Origin: Paludibacteraceae bacterium
GTDB lineage: Bacteria > Bacteroidota > Bacteroidia > Bacteroidales > Paludibacteraceae
Direction of reading: 5' to 3'
Assembly (NCBI GenBank): GCA_017555595.1
Contig: JAFZGC010000053.1
Location: forward strand, 1 to 55,846
DNA: 55,846 nt
The notes under the pieces were generated by a model. That model saw only the letters and a list, made by a program, of their open reading frames with translations. It was not told where the DNA came from and did no database searches. Positions 24,742 through 38,900 of this stretch are shown here, one piece after another (position 1 is the stretch's first letter; each line of letters begins with the position of its first letter). The translations under genes were made by a program, and so were the position numbers.

Positions 24742-25563
24742 TTAATTGAGTTTGAAATTATAAGTAATCGAACCTATTTGTTCGTTATTTCCTTCTGTAA
24801 ATTTCGTTTTGCGAGCTGCATCCAAAGCCAATTGCTGGGTATAGCGATCTGTAATAGTCGTTCCACCCCCAACAGAAGCCGCCACCACGTTACCTGCCTT
24901 ATCAACTCGGATACTCACCACCACCTTACCTTCTTCTTTAAAGTCATTGGAAGGTTTAGGTAAAAACTTCGGCTTACGCCCGTCCAGCATACACTTAGGA
25001 CCATCTTCTTGACCAAAGTCTTTGTTCGGTTTGGTGCTGCTAACGCCACTAACATTAGCTTCATCCGCATTAACTCCATCGGTACTACCCATCAGCCCCA
25101 TCATAGCAACTGCCTCTTGAGCTTTCCGTATGGCTTCTTCTTGTTTGGCTCTTTTCTCCGCCAAAGCCTTCTCTCGTGCTATACGCTCAGCTTCGGCTTG
25201 AGCCTCCGCCTCCTGTTGCTTGCGCAACAACTCAGCTTGCTCGGTTTGGTCTCGCTGTTCGGACTCGTTTTGTTGGTTCAAAATCAGCGATTCATCCTCC
25301 TCTTGCACCATCAAATCGTTGTCCGAAGAGTGGGAAGATATAGCAGGTGCAGGCACTTGCTCCATCTGTACTATATCATCAAAAGGAATTACACCTGGCG
25401 TACTGCCACCATCATCTTCTGCATCGCCAAAAGTAACCAGAATACCCTCATCCTCCACAGGAGCGGGCACACGAATAGTAACATAGAATAGGAGCAACAG
25501 CAACAATAGCAACGCCACCACTGTTCCTATTCCCGCTACGATATGTGAACGCATTGTTTTCAC
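24742..25563 (-). CDS. TonB family energy transducer
   Basis: TonB links the ExbBD proton channel in the inner membrane to outer-membrane receptors such as SusC. The product (up to 273 residues) has one transmembrane helix (about 8-28), an acidic and glutamine-rich linker with an EAEAQAEAERIAREKALAEK-like coiled region (about 95-150), and the TonB C-terminal domain (about 200-273, VVSIRVDKAGNVVAASVGGG and GSITYNFKLN). The start may be GTG at 25563, which overlaps the exbD stop by 3 bases, or ATG at 25554. Its place after exbB and exbD supports the role. Confidence 0.9.
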   Translation of the reverse strand: MKTMRSHIVAGIGTVVALLLLLLLLFYVTIRVPAPVEDEGILVTFGDAEDDGGSTPGVIPFDDIVQMEQVPAPAISSHSSDNDLMVQEEDESLILNQQNESEQRDQTEQAELLRKQQEAEAQAEAERIAREKALAEKRAKQEEAIRKAQEAVAMMGLMGSTDGVNADEANVSGVSSTKPNKDFGQEDGPKCMLDGRKPKFLPKPSNDFKEEGKVVVSIRVDKAGNVVAASVGGGTTITDRYTQQLALDAARKTKFTEGNNEQIGSITYNFKLN

Positions 25564-25967
25564 TTCTTGGTTGCCAAAACAATTTTCATTTTATATTGGT
25601 TGGCGATATCCAACACATTCACCACTTCGCGATACGCAATATCCTGATCCGCATGCAACGCAATGTACATCGTACTATCTTGCGCCTGTATGGTACACAA
25701 ATAGGATTCCAAATCTTCGGCAGCAATAGGCATAGGCGTCTGGCGACCCAAAGCCACATAGTAGTTGCCTAAATTATCTATGCTCACCTTCGCCACCACC
25801 TGCTTAGTAGCCGTTGTAGCACGAGCAGTAGGCAAATTAATCTTTATATCATTAGGCGATGACATCGTACTAGCCATTACAAAGAACAGCAGCAGCAAAA
25901 AGATGAGGTCGGTCATCGACGACATCGCGAACATCGCCTCCACTTTATTTCGTCTTTTTATTGCCAT
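25560..25967 (-). CDS. ExbD/TolR family biopolymer transport protein
   Basis: ExbD forms the inner-membrane proton channel with ExbB. The 135-residue protein begins MAIKRRNKVEAMFAMSSMTD, has one transmembrane helix with the conserved Asp (SSMTDLIFLLLLFFVMAS, about 16-33) and a periplasmic domain ending MKIVLATKK. The ATG at 25967 is the family start. It abuts a 7-bp tandem array that occupies the whole upstream spacer, so the longer frame into the repeat is not likely to be used. Confidence 0.92.
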   Translation of the reverse strand: MAIKRRNKVEAMFAMSSMTDLIFLLLLFFVMASTMSSPNDIKINLPTARATTATKQVVAKVSIDNLGNYYVALGRQTPMPIAAEDLESYLCTIQAQDSTMYIALHADQDIAYREVVNVLDIANQYKMKIVLATKK

Positions 25968-26009
25968 AGTTGACAGTTGATAGTTAACAGTTAACAATTG
26001 ACAGTTGAC
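25968..26009. repeat. 7-bp tandem array between exbB and exbD (AGTTGAC/AGTTAAC)
   Basis: Six 7-base units (AGTTGAC, AGTTGAT, AGTTAAC twice, AATTGAC, AGTTGAC) end directly at the exbD ATG and begin 9 bases from the exbB stop. The array sits where a ribosome-binding site should be. On the plus strand its unit is the reverse complement of the units at 28106, 29994 and 55365, so orientation differs. Confidence 0.92.
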
Positions 26010-26018
26010 AGGATAGAA

Positions 26019-26729
26019 TTACGCTGGTTCGTTCAGCAGATCCATAAACTCCATGGTGCGGGATTCGAGTTGGCGTACAACGCGGTCAATGCGAGATACG
26101 AGAAGATTGTAAGCGAACATTGCCAGAATACCTACAATCAAACCACCCACGGTAGTCACCATGGCTTGGTACATACCCTCAGAGAGCGAAGATATCTCAA
26201 TCACCCCACTGGCATTTTGTGCCATATTAAAGAAGGTTTGAATCATACCAAGTACTGTACCCAAGAAGCCAAGCATAGGAGCACCTGCTGCGATAGTAGC
26301 CATAAGCACCAGCCCTTTCTCCAATATGCTAATTTCCAGATTACCAACATTTTCGATAGCCACTTGTACGTCTTGCATCGGGCGACCAATACGGGTGATA
26401 CCCTTTTCTATCATATGGGCAGCTGGTGTATCCTCTTTGCGACAAAGCTTGATGGCAGAGTCAATCTTACCCTCTTTGATGTAGTCGCGAATGCGATTCA
26501 TAAAAGTCTTATCTTCCTTGGTTGCTTGCGCCAGCACGACCATGCGTTCAATAAACAAATAGATAGCAAAGGCTAACATTAATGCCAGCACAATCATAAT
26601 CCATCCGCCATACTCCGCCATTGTAAGCAGGTTGATAGTATTATCTGCTACTGTTTCTTCTACCACACTTACTGTATCTTGCACAGCAGTGATCATTGTG
26701 TCCATGTCAGTTTGAATTTGAAAGAGCAT
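26019..26729 (-). CDS. ExbB/MotA/TolQ family proton channel protein
   Basis: ExbB is the main channel subunit that uses the proton gradient to power TonB. The 236-residue protein has three transmembrane segments (about 43-65, 135-160 and 170-195), with the conserved [17 protein letters not shown] motif near 150. The ATG at 26729 overlaps the pdxJ end by 23 bases; ATG at 26705 would avoid the overlap. It is followed by exbD and tonB, so all parts of the Ton motor are encoded together. Confidence 0.92.
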   Translation of the reverse strand: MLFQIQTDMDTMITAVQDTVSVVEETVADNTINLLTMAEYGGWIMIVLALMLAFAIYLFIERMVVLAQATKEDKTFMNRIRDYIKEGKIDSAIKLCRKEDTPAAHMIEKGITRIGRPMQDVQVAIENVGNLEISILEKGLVLMATIAAGAPMLGFLGTVLGMIQTFFNMAQNASGVIEISSLSEGMYQAMVTTVGGLIVGILAMFAYNLLVSRIDRVVRQLESRTMEFMDLLNEPA

Positions 26730-27429
26730 ATTTGTATTGTTTTATAGTTTCTTTTATTCCTAAATATAATGCATCTGCGATGAGTGCGTGACCAATACTC
26801 ACTTCGTCCAGCCAAGGAAACGCTTCAGCAAAAGCCCTGAGGTTGTGGAGATTAAGGTCGTGACCCGCATTAAGCCCCAGATGAAGTTCGCGCGCCTTCT
26901 CCGCCGCAGGACGGTACATGTCTATCGCTCGTTCTGGATCCTCCGCATAGATCTCTGCGTAGGGACCTGTATAGAGCTCTACACGGTCAGCACCCGCCTT
27001 AGCAGCATATTCCACCATCTCTGGATCGGCATCCACAAAGACAGAGACGCGAATACCCGCATTCTTAAAACGTTGGATAATAGTAGTGAGTTTCGCAAGG
27101 TGCGCCTTGGTATCCCAGCCATGGTTGCTCGTAAGCTGGTCACGCGCATCGGGCACTAAAGTCACTTGTGTAGGTTTCACATCCAACACCAAATCCATAA
27201 AAGCTGGCTCTGGATTACCCTCAATATTGAACTCAGTTTTAACGATTTCCTTCAAGGCATAGACATCAGCACGCGTAATGTGGCGCTCGTCTGGACGAGG
27301 ATGCACCGTAATTCCCTCTGCGCCAAAGCGTTCACAATCGCACGCAAACAGCTCTACATTAGGCAAATTACCACCACGCGCATTACGCAAGGTTGCCACC
27401 TTATTTATATTTACACTTAATCGAGTCAT
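26707..27429 (-). CDS. pdxJ: Pyridoxine 5'-phosphate synthase
   Basis: PdxJ condenses 1-deoxyxylulose 5-phosphate and 3-amino-2-oxopropyl phosphate to pyridoxine 5'-phosphate, the last step of the DXP-dependent vitamin B6 route. The 240-residue TIM-barrel protein begins [20 protein letters not shown], followed by [50 protein letters not shown] and [10 protein letters not shown], all family signatures. The ATG at 27429 lies only about 9 bases from the -7 promoter element, so the mRNA is nearly leaderless. exbB follows with a short overlap. Confidence 0.95.
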   Translation of the reverse strand: MTRLSVNINKVATLRNARGGNLPNVELFACDCERFGAEGITVHPRPDERHITRADVYALKEIVKTEFNIEGNPEPAFMDLVLDVKPTQVTLVPDARDQLTSNHGWDTKAHLAKLTTIIQRFKNAGIRVSVFVDADPEMVEYAAKAGADRVELYTGPYAEIYAEDPERAIDMYRPAAEKARELHLGLNAGHDLNLHNLRAFAEAFPWLDEVSIGHALIADALYLGIKETIKQYKYALSNSN

Positions 27430-27437
27430 ATTCGCTG

Positions 27438-27469
27438 CAAAGGTACAAAAAAATATGCATAAATGCAAG
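27438..27469 (-). promoter_or_regulatory. Promoter of pdxJ-exbBD-tonB, giving a nearly leaderless mRNA
   Basis: On the minus strand CTTG (27466-27469), 20 bases, TACCTTTG (27438-27445) form the promoter. The -7 element ends 9 bases before the ATG, so the leader would be only a few bases. Confidence 0.72.
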
Positions 27470-27544
27470 AAAAATCGCGGAAAGTTTACTTTCAACGCGA
27501 TTTTTCTGCATTTAGGCTGCGTAGGGTGGCAGTAGTTTCCTTTA

Positions 27545-28105
27545 TTAGACAGACGGTTCAAAAAACTGCTGCATCGCATCAAAACGCGCCATAGCATCCG
27601 AACCATATTTCCACATATGCTGACGAATCTTAGCCATCGGCTTATCCTCCCCCAGTCGCGTCTTAGAATAGAACTTATCCGCATAGCAAATCAAGCGTTC
27701 CTCCAAGCTGCGAGGAACATAATCTTGCAGCGGAATAGGCAACTGTTCGCAAACAATCTGCTCCATTGTAATGCCAGTACCAGTATGTCTCTCGGCTACA
27801 GACGCATGCTTAGGCAGACCTTCTTGACGAAGAATCTCTGCACCCAAATACCCATGTTCGATATACGCATGCTTACCCTTACAACAAATCTTAGGCGCAT
27901 CACAGAACACCACACCTATATCATGCAGCATTGCTGCCTCCTCTACAAAAACAGGATCCACCTCACCCGACTCCACCCACTCTGGATGCATAGCAAGAAT
28001 AGCCAATGCACGATCTGCCACCTGACGAGAATGGGTCAAGAGAATATGTAGCAAATCAGCATTGCCAGCACAATATTTTTCTATTATCGCTTTATAATCT
28101 ACCAC
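27545..28105 (-). CDS. HD-domain phosphohydrolase
   Basis: The 186-residue cytoplasmic protein has the HD motif MLHDIGVV and the further His residues [14 protein letters not shown] and AERHTGTG, which are the metal ligands of the HD superfamily. It is shorter than (p)ppGpp hydrolases and lacks other domains; the substrate is unknown. The start is GTG at 28105, directly against a 7-bp tandem array that fills the gap to nadK. It lies between nadK and pdxJ, whose products both handle phosphorylated cofactors, but that does not show a shared pathway. Confidence 0.85.
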   Translation of the reverse strand: MVDYKAIIEKYCAGNADLLHILLTHSRQVADRALAILAMHPEWVESGEVDPVFVEEAAMLHDIGVVFCDAPKICCKGKHAYIEHGYLGAEILRQEGLPKHASVAERHTGTGITMEQIVCEQLPIPLQDYVPRSLEERLICYADKFYSKTRLGEDKPMAKIRQHMWKYGSDAMARFDAMQQFFEPSV

Positions 28106-28140
28106 CTGTCAACTCTCAACTGTAAACTGTCAACTGTCAC
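28106..28140. repeat. 7-bp tandem array between nadK and the HD gene (CTGTCAA)
   Basis: Five 7-base units (CTGTCAA, CTCTCAA, CTGTAAA, CTGTCAA, CTGTCAC) run from the base next to the HD gene's GTG start to the nadK stop codon (28137-28139), which is part of the last unit. Confidence 0.92.
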
Positions 28141-28991
28141 TTCCCCCAATTCAATTTATCTTTGAGCGATTGCATAAAGGTCTGTCCGTTGATTCGCACC
28201 AGTTTGATAGTGCGTTGCGAACGCTCAATATGCAGTTGGAGATCCTGACTTAGCACTTGACTACGTCCATCTACGCTCAACAAAAAATTGCCATTGCGAC
28301 TTACTATTTTAACATCAATCTTACTGTCATCTAACACCACCAATGGTCGAATATTCAAACTATGCGTTGCCACTGGCGAAAGAATAATGGCATTCACGTG
28401 CGGATCCAATAACGGTCCCCCCACACTAAGATTATAAGCCGTTGATCCTGTCGAAGTTGCCACTAGCAATCCATCTGCTTTGTAGTTATGCAAAAATTCG
28501 CCATTTAGCATCACATCCACAGTTATCATACTGCTTAATCCAGACTTAAGAATAGCCACCTCATTGAGTGCATATGGCGAAGCCAATTTGCCTTCTTGCG
28601 AACAAGAGACCTCTAACATACTGCGTTTCTCAATCGTATAATTATTATTAACCAGTTGATCAAGAACCAATTCCAAATTATCGGTCTGTACTTCCGCCAA
28701 GTAGCCCAAGTGTCCACAATTGATTCCTAAGATAGGTATATCTAAATGTCCCACCAGGGATGCAGTTGTCAAGAAGGTACCGTCGCCACCAACCGACAAC
28801 GCAAAGTCTATCGTATGATTGGCATGCGACACATAATCGTCCACTGAAGGATATTCACGACTGATAGCCTCATGGCGCAATTCCTGAGAAAGCACAATTT
28901 CTACGTCTCGTTGCTGCAAGTAATCTATAATGCGCTTTACTTCACGGATTGTATTTGACCGAAGGGTATTTCCAAAGATAGCAATTGTCAT
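28137..28991 (-). CDS. nadK: NAD kinase
   Basis: NAD kinase uses ATP to phosphorylate NAD to NADP. The 284-residue protein has the GGDGTFL motif (about 70-76), NE in ALNEVAIL (about 142-149) and the glycine-rich TGSTAYNLSVGGPLLDP (about 180-196). The start is an ATG at 28991. It lies 52 bases after the fmt stop on the same strand. Confidence 0.95.
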   Translation of the reverse strand: MTIAIFGNTLRSNTIREVKRIIDYLQQRDVEIVLSQELRHEAISREYPSVDDYVSHANHTIDFALSVGGDGTFLTTASLVGHLDIPILGINCGHLGYLAEVQTDNLELVLDQLVNNNYTIEKRSMLEVSCSQEGKLASPYALNEVAILKSGLSSMITVDVMLNGEFLHNYKADGLLVATSTGSTAYNLSVGGPLLDPHVNAIILSPVATHSLNIRPLVVLDDSKIDVKIVSRNGNFLLSVDGRSQVLSQDLQLHIERSQRTIKLVRINGQTFMQSLKDKLNWGK

Positions 28992-29043
28992 GATTCTGTT
29001 TGTTTAATTTTTAAAGCCTGAAGCCGATATCCAGCCTCCATCA

Positions 29044-29988
29044 TTATTTGGCACGAATACCATTCAAGAGTGCTGCTGCATCCATGCGTTTTTTGCCTGG
29101 TAACTGCAGCTCCAATAGATCCACATAACCATCTGCGCAAGGGACAATGATATGTCCTTTTTGCTCCGCATGTTGCGCTTTAGCCACTTTATATACTTTA
29201 GCACCCTTTAGTACATCACTTAAAGGATGATTGGCGGGCATCTCGCTAATCCATGCAGCTGGATATGGGCTCAACCCACGCACATGGTTACATATCTGTT
29301 CCGCAGCGCAAGAGAAGTCTATCACGCATGTATCCTTAAATATTTTAGGTGCAGGACGAAGTTCTATCGAATTATCTTGTGGGATAGTTGGCAACTCAAC
29401 CCCTTGATTATCAGCATCAATGATGGCATCCACAGTGCGAGTAACAAGATTAGCGCCCATTGTCATGAGACGATCGTGCACTGATCCCACATTATCGTCA
29501 TCCGCAATAGAGATACGCTCTTGAAGGATAATGTTACCTGTATCTATCTCATGTTGGAGCATAAACGTGGTCGCGCCTGTCTCTTTGTCGCCATTCATCA
29601 CAGCCCAGTTGATAGGAGCTGCTCCGCGGTACTGTGGTAGGAGCGAAGCATGCAGGTTGAAGGTTCCCAAACGAGGCATATCCCACACCACCTCGGGCAG
29701 CATACGAAATGCCACAACTATTTGCAAATCTGCGTTGTACGACTTTAATTCTGCAAGAAAGTTCTCATCTTTCAATCGCTCAGGTTGGAGGACTGGCAAA
29801 CCCACAGATAGGGCATATTGCTTCACAGCAGAGTACTGCATTTGATGTCCTCGTCCTGCAGGTTTATCGGGCATTGTCACCACTGCCACCACATTATAGC
29901 CGCCCTCCACCAACGCACGCAAACTCTCGACTGCGAAATCGGGCGTACCCAGATAAATGATTCGTATTGATTTCTTGTCCATATACAT
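29044..29988 (-). CDS. fmt: Methionyl-tRNA formyltransferase
   Basis: Fmt formylates initiator Met-tRNA using 10-formyl-tetrahydrofolate. The 314-residue protein has IRIIYLGTPDFAVESLRAL at the start, NLHASLLPQYRGAAPINWAV (the SLLP region with catalytic Asn and His) and ATTFMLQHEIDTGNI (the catalytic Asp), then a C-terminal OB-fold ending NGIRAK. The start is ATG 29988 or the ATG two codons on at 29982. A 7-bp array separates it from the upstream DUF3078 gene. Confidence 0.95.
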   Translation of the reverse strand: MYMDKKSIRIIYLGTPDFAVESLRALVEGGYNVVAVVTMPDKPAGRGHQMQYSAVKQYALSVGLPVLQPERLKDENFLAELKSYNADLQIVVAFRMLPEVVWDMPRLGTFNLHASLLPQYRGAAPINWAVMNGDKETGATTFMLQHEIDTGNIILQERISIADDDNVGSVHDRLMTMGANLVTRTVDAIIDADNQGVELPTIPQDNSIELRPAPKIFKDTCVIDFSCAAEQICNHVRGLSPYPAAWISEMPANHPLSDVLKGAKVYKVAKAQHAEQKGHIIVPCADGYVDLLELQLPGKKRMDAAALLNGIRAK

Positions 29989-29993
29989 TGCCT

Positions 29994-30021
29994 ATAAACT
30001 GTCAACTATCAACTGCCAACT
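29994..30021. repeat. 7-bp tandem array between the DUF3078 gene and fmt (GTCAACT)
   Basis: Four 7-base units (ATAAACT, GTCAACT, ATCAACT, GCCAACT) run from 5 bases before the fmt ATG into the stop codon of the upstream gene (30020-30022). Confidence 0.88.
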
Positions 30022-31459
30022 ACCTAAACGTATGCGAGAAGCCTATACTGATAAATTCTTTGAATTGTATTTTTGTTTTACGATTAGGGTCAAGTTCCAC
30101 CGTGCTATCATAACGTGGGTGTAACATCACTTTAGCCGACAAAAAACGGTTGATAATAAAGTCAACGTCTATTTCTAACTCCGTTTCGATGCGTTTATAA
30201 TTGGTAAAGAAATAGAAGTTTGCTTCTACTATGATTTCTCGCAAAGGTCGCCATTTCCAATCCACACGAAGCGAACTACCCAACTCATTCACAGCATTTT
30301 CACCCTGTTCAATACCATAGTCCGTTACATTCACTCGTGCTGGATCTGTATTTAAGGCATACACCATCTTATAGGTAATCGGAGAAACTGTAATATCTAA
30401 TCCCTTTATCGGTTTGTAATCCACACCGACACCCAACGTAAATCGCATTGGTGTCATAAACGTGGAAGCCAATTCGTTGGTATTCTTACGCCAACTAGGC
30501 ATCAAGTTTGTTCGGAAATCTGCTACCGATGACAAATACAATTTCTTATGCAACAAATAGCCAAACTTGCTATTGATACGGAATACGTCATCGGTGGTAT
30601 TGACCAATCGCAATGAGTCGCCACTGATTGAGCTAAGACCATATCGCCATTCGCCTACACTCTCCCAAGAGAGATTATCTTGGGTATAGGTCAATTTACC
30701 TTTAGCTCCAGCTAACATGGCAAAAGCATTTACCGCACCCTGATACCAATTATCGGTTGCATAGTTTTGCGTAATCTGTAGCGACAGGTTGGCTTCATAT
30801 TTCCATGGCGAGTCATTGTAGCGCAACGCACGCTCTATATCCAAGCGGTCCTCTTGCACATCCTTCACAATCGCACGCTGCACTTCCAAATGTTCTAATA
30901 CCGTCTGTTTCAAACGGTTAGTATCACTTACTGACACATACATATCCACGTGATGGGTCGTGATATATCGCCTTGCTTTCTCACGAATAGCTGGTATTGA
31001 ATAGGGATTATACGTTGTTGTATCAGTTAGGGCAACAAACCGAGCTGGCACATACATCAAGGGCATACAAAGAGGATGAGGATACTTTTCCCAAATAGTA
31101 TCATTGGCATGCAACAATTCGCTTTGCCTTGCTATCAGCTGCAACAGTATATCATCCGCATTTTGTGCTGTTTCATCCAAACTATCTGGTACTGTTGGAA
31201 TAACGATGATAGTATCTTGTCGTTCCACAGAGACAACAATTGTATCTCCAGCAGACAACGACAAAGTGTCACTCTTTGCTGGGTGATGAATAATCTGCAA
31301 CGTGTCATGCAGGATTGTATCCGCTGGATTAGCCTTCGATTGCCTATTGCGCAAACTATGCAACAGATTGATATCCAGCACATCATCATCCATCGTTTGA
31401 GCCCATGTAGGCAACGACAGACAAAGAAGTACAAACCATATAACACGCCTTATTTTCAT
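30020..31459 (-). CDS. DUF3078 outer-membrane protein (copy 2)
   Basis: The 479-residue product has a signal peptide (about 1-20, ending PTWAQ), an N-terminal extension with many Asp/Thr residues (about 25-180) and a C-terminal DUF3078-type barrel (about 220-479) with LSLQITQNYATDNWYQGAVN, LSWESVGEWRYG, and the end KEFISIGFSHTFR. It is longer than copy 1 by the extension, which I do not recognise. Its start overlaps the lgt stop by 4 bases (ATGA), so translation is coupled to lgt. Confidence 0.84.
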   Translation of the reverse strand: MKIRRVIWFVLLCLSLPTWAQTMDDDVLDINLLHSLRNRQSKANPADTILHDTLQIIHHPAKSDTLSLSAGDTIVVSVERQDTIIVIPTVPDSLDETAQNADDILLQLIARQSELLHANDTIWEKYPHPLCMPLMYVPARFVALTDTTTYNPYSIPAIREKARRYITTHHVDMYVSVSDTNRLKQTVLEHLEVQRAIVKDVQEDRLDIERALRYNDSPWKYEANLSLQITQNYATDNWYQGAVNAFAMLAGAKGKLTYTQDNLSWESVGEWRYGLSSISGDSLRLVNTTDDVFRINSKFGYLLHKKLYLSSVADFRTNLMPSWRKNTNELASTFMTPMRFTLGVGVDYKPIKGLDITVSPITYKMVYALNTDPARVNVTDYGIEQGENAVNELGSSLRVDWKWRPLREIIVEANFYFFTNYKRIETELEIDVDFIINRFLSAKVMLHPRYDSTVELDPNRKTKIQFKEFISIGFSHTFR

Positions 31460-32363
31460 GGTAAAGCGGGACGTTTATAAGCACGAATAATCAGATAGAT
31501 ACCCCAAATCACAAATGGCAACGACAACATCTGCCCCATATTCAGCAGATGATTAGCCTCAAACAGTTCTTGGTCGTTTTTGATAAACTCCAGCATAAAG
31601 CGAGTGAAGAAGATAATCTCCAAGAATACGCCCAACAGCAGTCCTTCGCGCTTGTACGCTTTCCCTTTCCAGTACATCAACCATGTCACTACAAATGCCA
31701 CGATACAATAGAGCATCTCATAAATTTGCGTAGGGTGGCATGGCACCGTCTGTCCATCGCGCACAAAGATAAAGCCCCAAGGCAGATCAGTTGGCGTGCC
31801 ATAAATCTCCGAGTTCATCAGATTTCCCAAACGAATCAGAGTGGCTGTCACGCACACACCTACTACCAATCGATCCATAATCCACAGTAGCGAAGTATGA
31901 AACTTTGGCTCCTTCGAGAATACTTTCTTATTCAGCAGCCATGCCGCTGTCAGCAAACCAAAAGCTCCACCATGGCTTGACAATCCGCCCTCCCAAATCT
32001 TCAATAGTTTGAATGGGTGTTCTATATAAGGGTTACGGTAGTTGATAGTCCAACCAAACACCTGTACAGGATCGGTCGATATGCCCATATAGTGGCAATA
32101 CGCCTTCATGCCGGGCAACGTCACATCGTGCCACTCATAGAACCAGCAGTGACCTACGCGCGCACCAATAATCAGACCTATCACCATCCACATAAACAGT
32201 TTGTCGGTCCATTCAGCAGGGCAGTTCTCGTTTTTATACAGTTTAACCTGAATGAGATAACAGAGATAAATACCTATCGCCCACAACAGACCATACCAAC
32301 GAATCCCCCCATCGCCGATATGAACTATAATTGGGTCAACATTCCATGTAATGAAGTCTAATA

Positions 32364-32367
<4 letters not shown>
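31456..32367 (-). CDS. lgt: Prolipoprotein diacylglyceryl transferase
   Basis: Lgt adds diacylglycerol from phosphatidylglycerol to the lipobox Cys of prelipoproteins, the first step of lipoprotein maturation. The 303-residue inner-membrane protein has seven hydrophobic segments, the motif [11 protein letters not shown] (about 125-135) with the conserved His, and [10 protein letters not shown] near 215. Given the many lipoproteins in the window, this is a central enzyme for envelope biogenesis. It overlaps the secA stop by 4 bases (ATGA). Confidence 0.95.
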
Positions 32368-35690
<3,323 letters not shown>

Positions 35691-35743
35691 TGTATTTCTT
35701 GTTTTATAGTTTACAATTTTACACAATTACACAAATTAGGGCG

Positions 35744-35775
35744 CAAAGTTACAAAAAAAAAACGACATATACAAA
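35744..35775 (-). promoter_or_regulatory. Promoter of secA-lgt-DUF3078 group
   Basis: On the minus strand TTTG (35772-35775), 20 bases, TAACTTTG (35744-35751) form a full promoter about 54 bases before secA. The stretch from 35776 to 35890 holds no further feature that I can recognise. Confidence 0.82.
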
Positions 35776-35890
35776 TTCTCGGTCATTTTGTCGAGTTGCA
35801 GCATCAAAATTAATCGGAAATCACCACTCCCATACCATCTTTTACTTTCCCTATAGTTTGACTATCATTTGCATATTTCTTCCGCATATT

Positions 35891-35925
35891 CATAAAAAAA
35901 GAGGACTACCTAAGTAATCCTCTTT
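35891..35925 (-). terminator. Terminator after the amidase gene
   Basis: AAAGAGGA (35898-35905) and TCCTCTTT (35918-35925) form an 8-bp stem with an inner TAC/GTA pair. On the minus strand the stem is followed by a run of T, so it ends transcription of the amidase gene at 35947 and marks the end of the secreted-protein locus. Confidence 0.85.
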
Positions 35926-35946
35926 AATGCTATATCTACAACGCTA

Positions 35947-38900
35947 TTATTTCACCAAAGCGCCTTGGGCATTATAGCGTTTGCCATTGAGCAGGATATA
36001 GAGGTAACCGCCCTCTATCACCTTACCCTCTACTGGCTCTACAACCAAATCCTCTACGCCAGTGCCAGGAGCAGGTTGCACATATTCAGCATGGATATTA
36101 TCAATGTAGAACGCACCTGAACCAGACAACAAGTTGTTACCACCTCTGAGGCTCAAGCCCATCATTTGGTAATCCACACCTGCTGGCAATGCACTGAGGT
36201 CCACCTCGCAATAGCGCCAACCTGCATAATCAAGGTCGCAAACCTTCACGAACTGGTTGTCACCGTCCACACCAAAGTGTACGTACAAGCTGTTGAATGA
36301 GTAATCAGAGAATACATACATACCCAACTTAGATACACTATTGCTGATAATCAAAGTAGGATCAGTAGCTTTGAAGCGAGCTTCACCATCTGCGGCTGCA
36401 AACACGTAAGAGAATTGGTTGGAAGCAGAACCTGCGTATTTTTTGTTGGTATATTTCATTACATTCGCAGACTCCACGTCGGTAGAATTGTCCTTGTCGC
36501 CCTCAAAGAAGGTGGTCTCCATATCGTGTACGAGAGGCAGAGTAGGCTCTACTTCTTCACCTGTACGGAATGGAATCTCGTAGGTCTCGCTCAATAGGAC
36601 ATCATCCGCATCCTTGATACCAGGATAAAGCACCAAGGTATAATCGGTATTTGGTTCCAACGCTTTGGTCAACTCGAATGCCATATGGCCGTAAGGCGCA
36701 GGAGCAGCATTGTACTTGAAAGAACGGGTATTCACCGACAACTTATTGCCGTTTGCATCCAGCACTGCCACATTGCTGCGAACAGATGCATTCACGATGG
36801 TAGCATCGAAGACAGCCACAAACGAAGGAGTCAGAGGCACATTGGTTTCACCTACAGAAGGATAGGTTTGAACAATGCTCACTGCACCACGATTGCTGGT
36901 GGTGAAAGAGAAGCTGAATGGTTGTTGGAGATGGTTTTCAAAGGTAGCATCTGGGTGGCAAGCGCCTGTACCCAAGGTAACGGTATAGGTCACACCTGGC
37001 TCAAAGCGAGTAGCAGGAGTGAAACGCAAGGTATGGTTATCGTCCTCGAACTTGATGGTACCCTCTACAGCAGGAGAGATCTCGAATGCAGCAGCAGTAG
37101 CCTCTGTATCCATATCCCAGTTGAAAGAGAGGGTTACCTCGGTAGAAACCAACACCTCTTCATCGGCAGCTACCTTTGGACTATAATCAAGCACCTCTGG
37201 AGGAGTCTGACGCATCATAGACATAGCAAATAGGCCATACGAAATCTCGTTGTTCTTCACCTCAAGGGTTTGCTCTTGTGGATAATAGCCCTCTGGTTTA
37301 GCCTTTACGGTATAAGTACCAGGTTGGAGATTCCAGAAATAGTACACACCGTTGTACAGGGTATCGGTAACGTAGCTTTGGAGGAGTTGATCGCCTTGCC
37401 AGAGCTCTACCAAACCGCGAAGGATAGGACGATACTCGTCGCGTGTGCCCTTGCGTGCCTTGTAGTTAGGGAATACTTGCTTTTGATATACATCGTGGAT
37501 TCGACCACCAATAGCACCATATGGCAATTCACGGTCGCAGAAGTAATCATAGAAAGTCTTTGCGAATTGGAATGACTCTTGACGCTTGTAGTCGATATTC
37601 ATCAGACGATAGGTCTCTGGCAAATAGTCGTGCATCATACCCTCAGAGATAGTACCAGGCACTTTCAAGTTACGCATTACACCATAACCATTGCTCCATT
37701 TCATGATGGTACGAGCGAAAGTCTTGTCACCAGCGATATTTGGTTCGCGTGACCAGCAGCTCACTTGGTTAGAATATTGGTAACTACCCATCAATGTGGT
37801 AATAGCACGTGCCTCGTTGCATATCCACTCTGGCACTTTCTCTGGATAACCATTCAAGCCATAAGGGTCGCCAGGGGTAATACCTGAGTGCAAATGCAAA
37901 ATATAGTTGGATGGGTTACCAGCATTGGAGTGGATAGAGAGCATGAAATCGGCTTCCCAGTTACTTGCCTCAGCAGAGATAGCAGACAGATTGCGATCAT
38001 CCTCGGTGGTATTGCGAATACGCGACATCTTGGTTTGGAAACCGAGGTCACGCAACATGGTATCAAGACGCATACCCTTATCTAGGTTAGAGGTACTCTC
38101 CCAGAAACTTTGCTCACGAGTATATTGGCCTGACTCATTCAAAGCAGTATTGCCTACATCCTTAAAGATAGGATAGAGATACATCAAGCGGTCGTCTGAA
38201 TCATAACCACCATGACCAGGGTTGATATAGATTTTCACGTTTTCTGGATCTTTAGTAGCTGCCAAACGCTCTTGGCGTTTCATATCAGTGAGCAAAGTAC
38301 CATCCAACTCTTGCACCAAGCGAGGCATATCCTTGCGGATAGGTTCCTCGGTCAAGTTGATTTGCATGAGGCGGATATCACCATTATCGGTGTTATAAAC
38401 AATACGACCTAACTTGGCGTCCACATTAGGATACATACCCATACCCTCTGGAGCAGACAAGCGCTTAACGACAGCACCGTCCACCGATGCAATCATGATA
38501 GAAGACTCGGTGAAGAAATAACCATCGTGGTTATCGTCCATACCTACTACATAATCGTTGCCATACCATATAGGAGCATCAAAATCATTACCCAAGTTAA
38601 TGATTTCCTTACCGTTGAGGTCGCAGATAGCAGTACCTTTCTTGGTATTGAACAGAATCATCGTCTGATCAGGAGAGAGAGACGCCCAGATGTAGTTCAC
38701 ATCGCCATGAGGTTTAAGCACAATACGCTCGCCATTGCGATAGAGATTGAGATCCAAGTTCTCGTTGTCCACGCGAAGACTAGCTTCGTTGGGAGTAACA
38801 CGGTAATCCGCTTGTCCGTGTGTAAGATAGGTAACGGTCTCCGCATCCACAAAACGGGGGAAGAAACCTTCGCCTAACTTCACATCGCTAAGCACGCGAA

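Noticed and set aside
25968-25997. A longer ExbD starting inside the 7-bp array
   Set aside because: The extra peptide (LTVNYQLST) is pure translated repeat, whereas the family starts at MAIKRR.
27430-27684. An 85-residue N-terminal extension of PdxJ
   Set aside because: It runs over the promoter and into the HD gene region and is not part of the PdxJ family.
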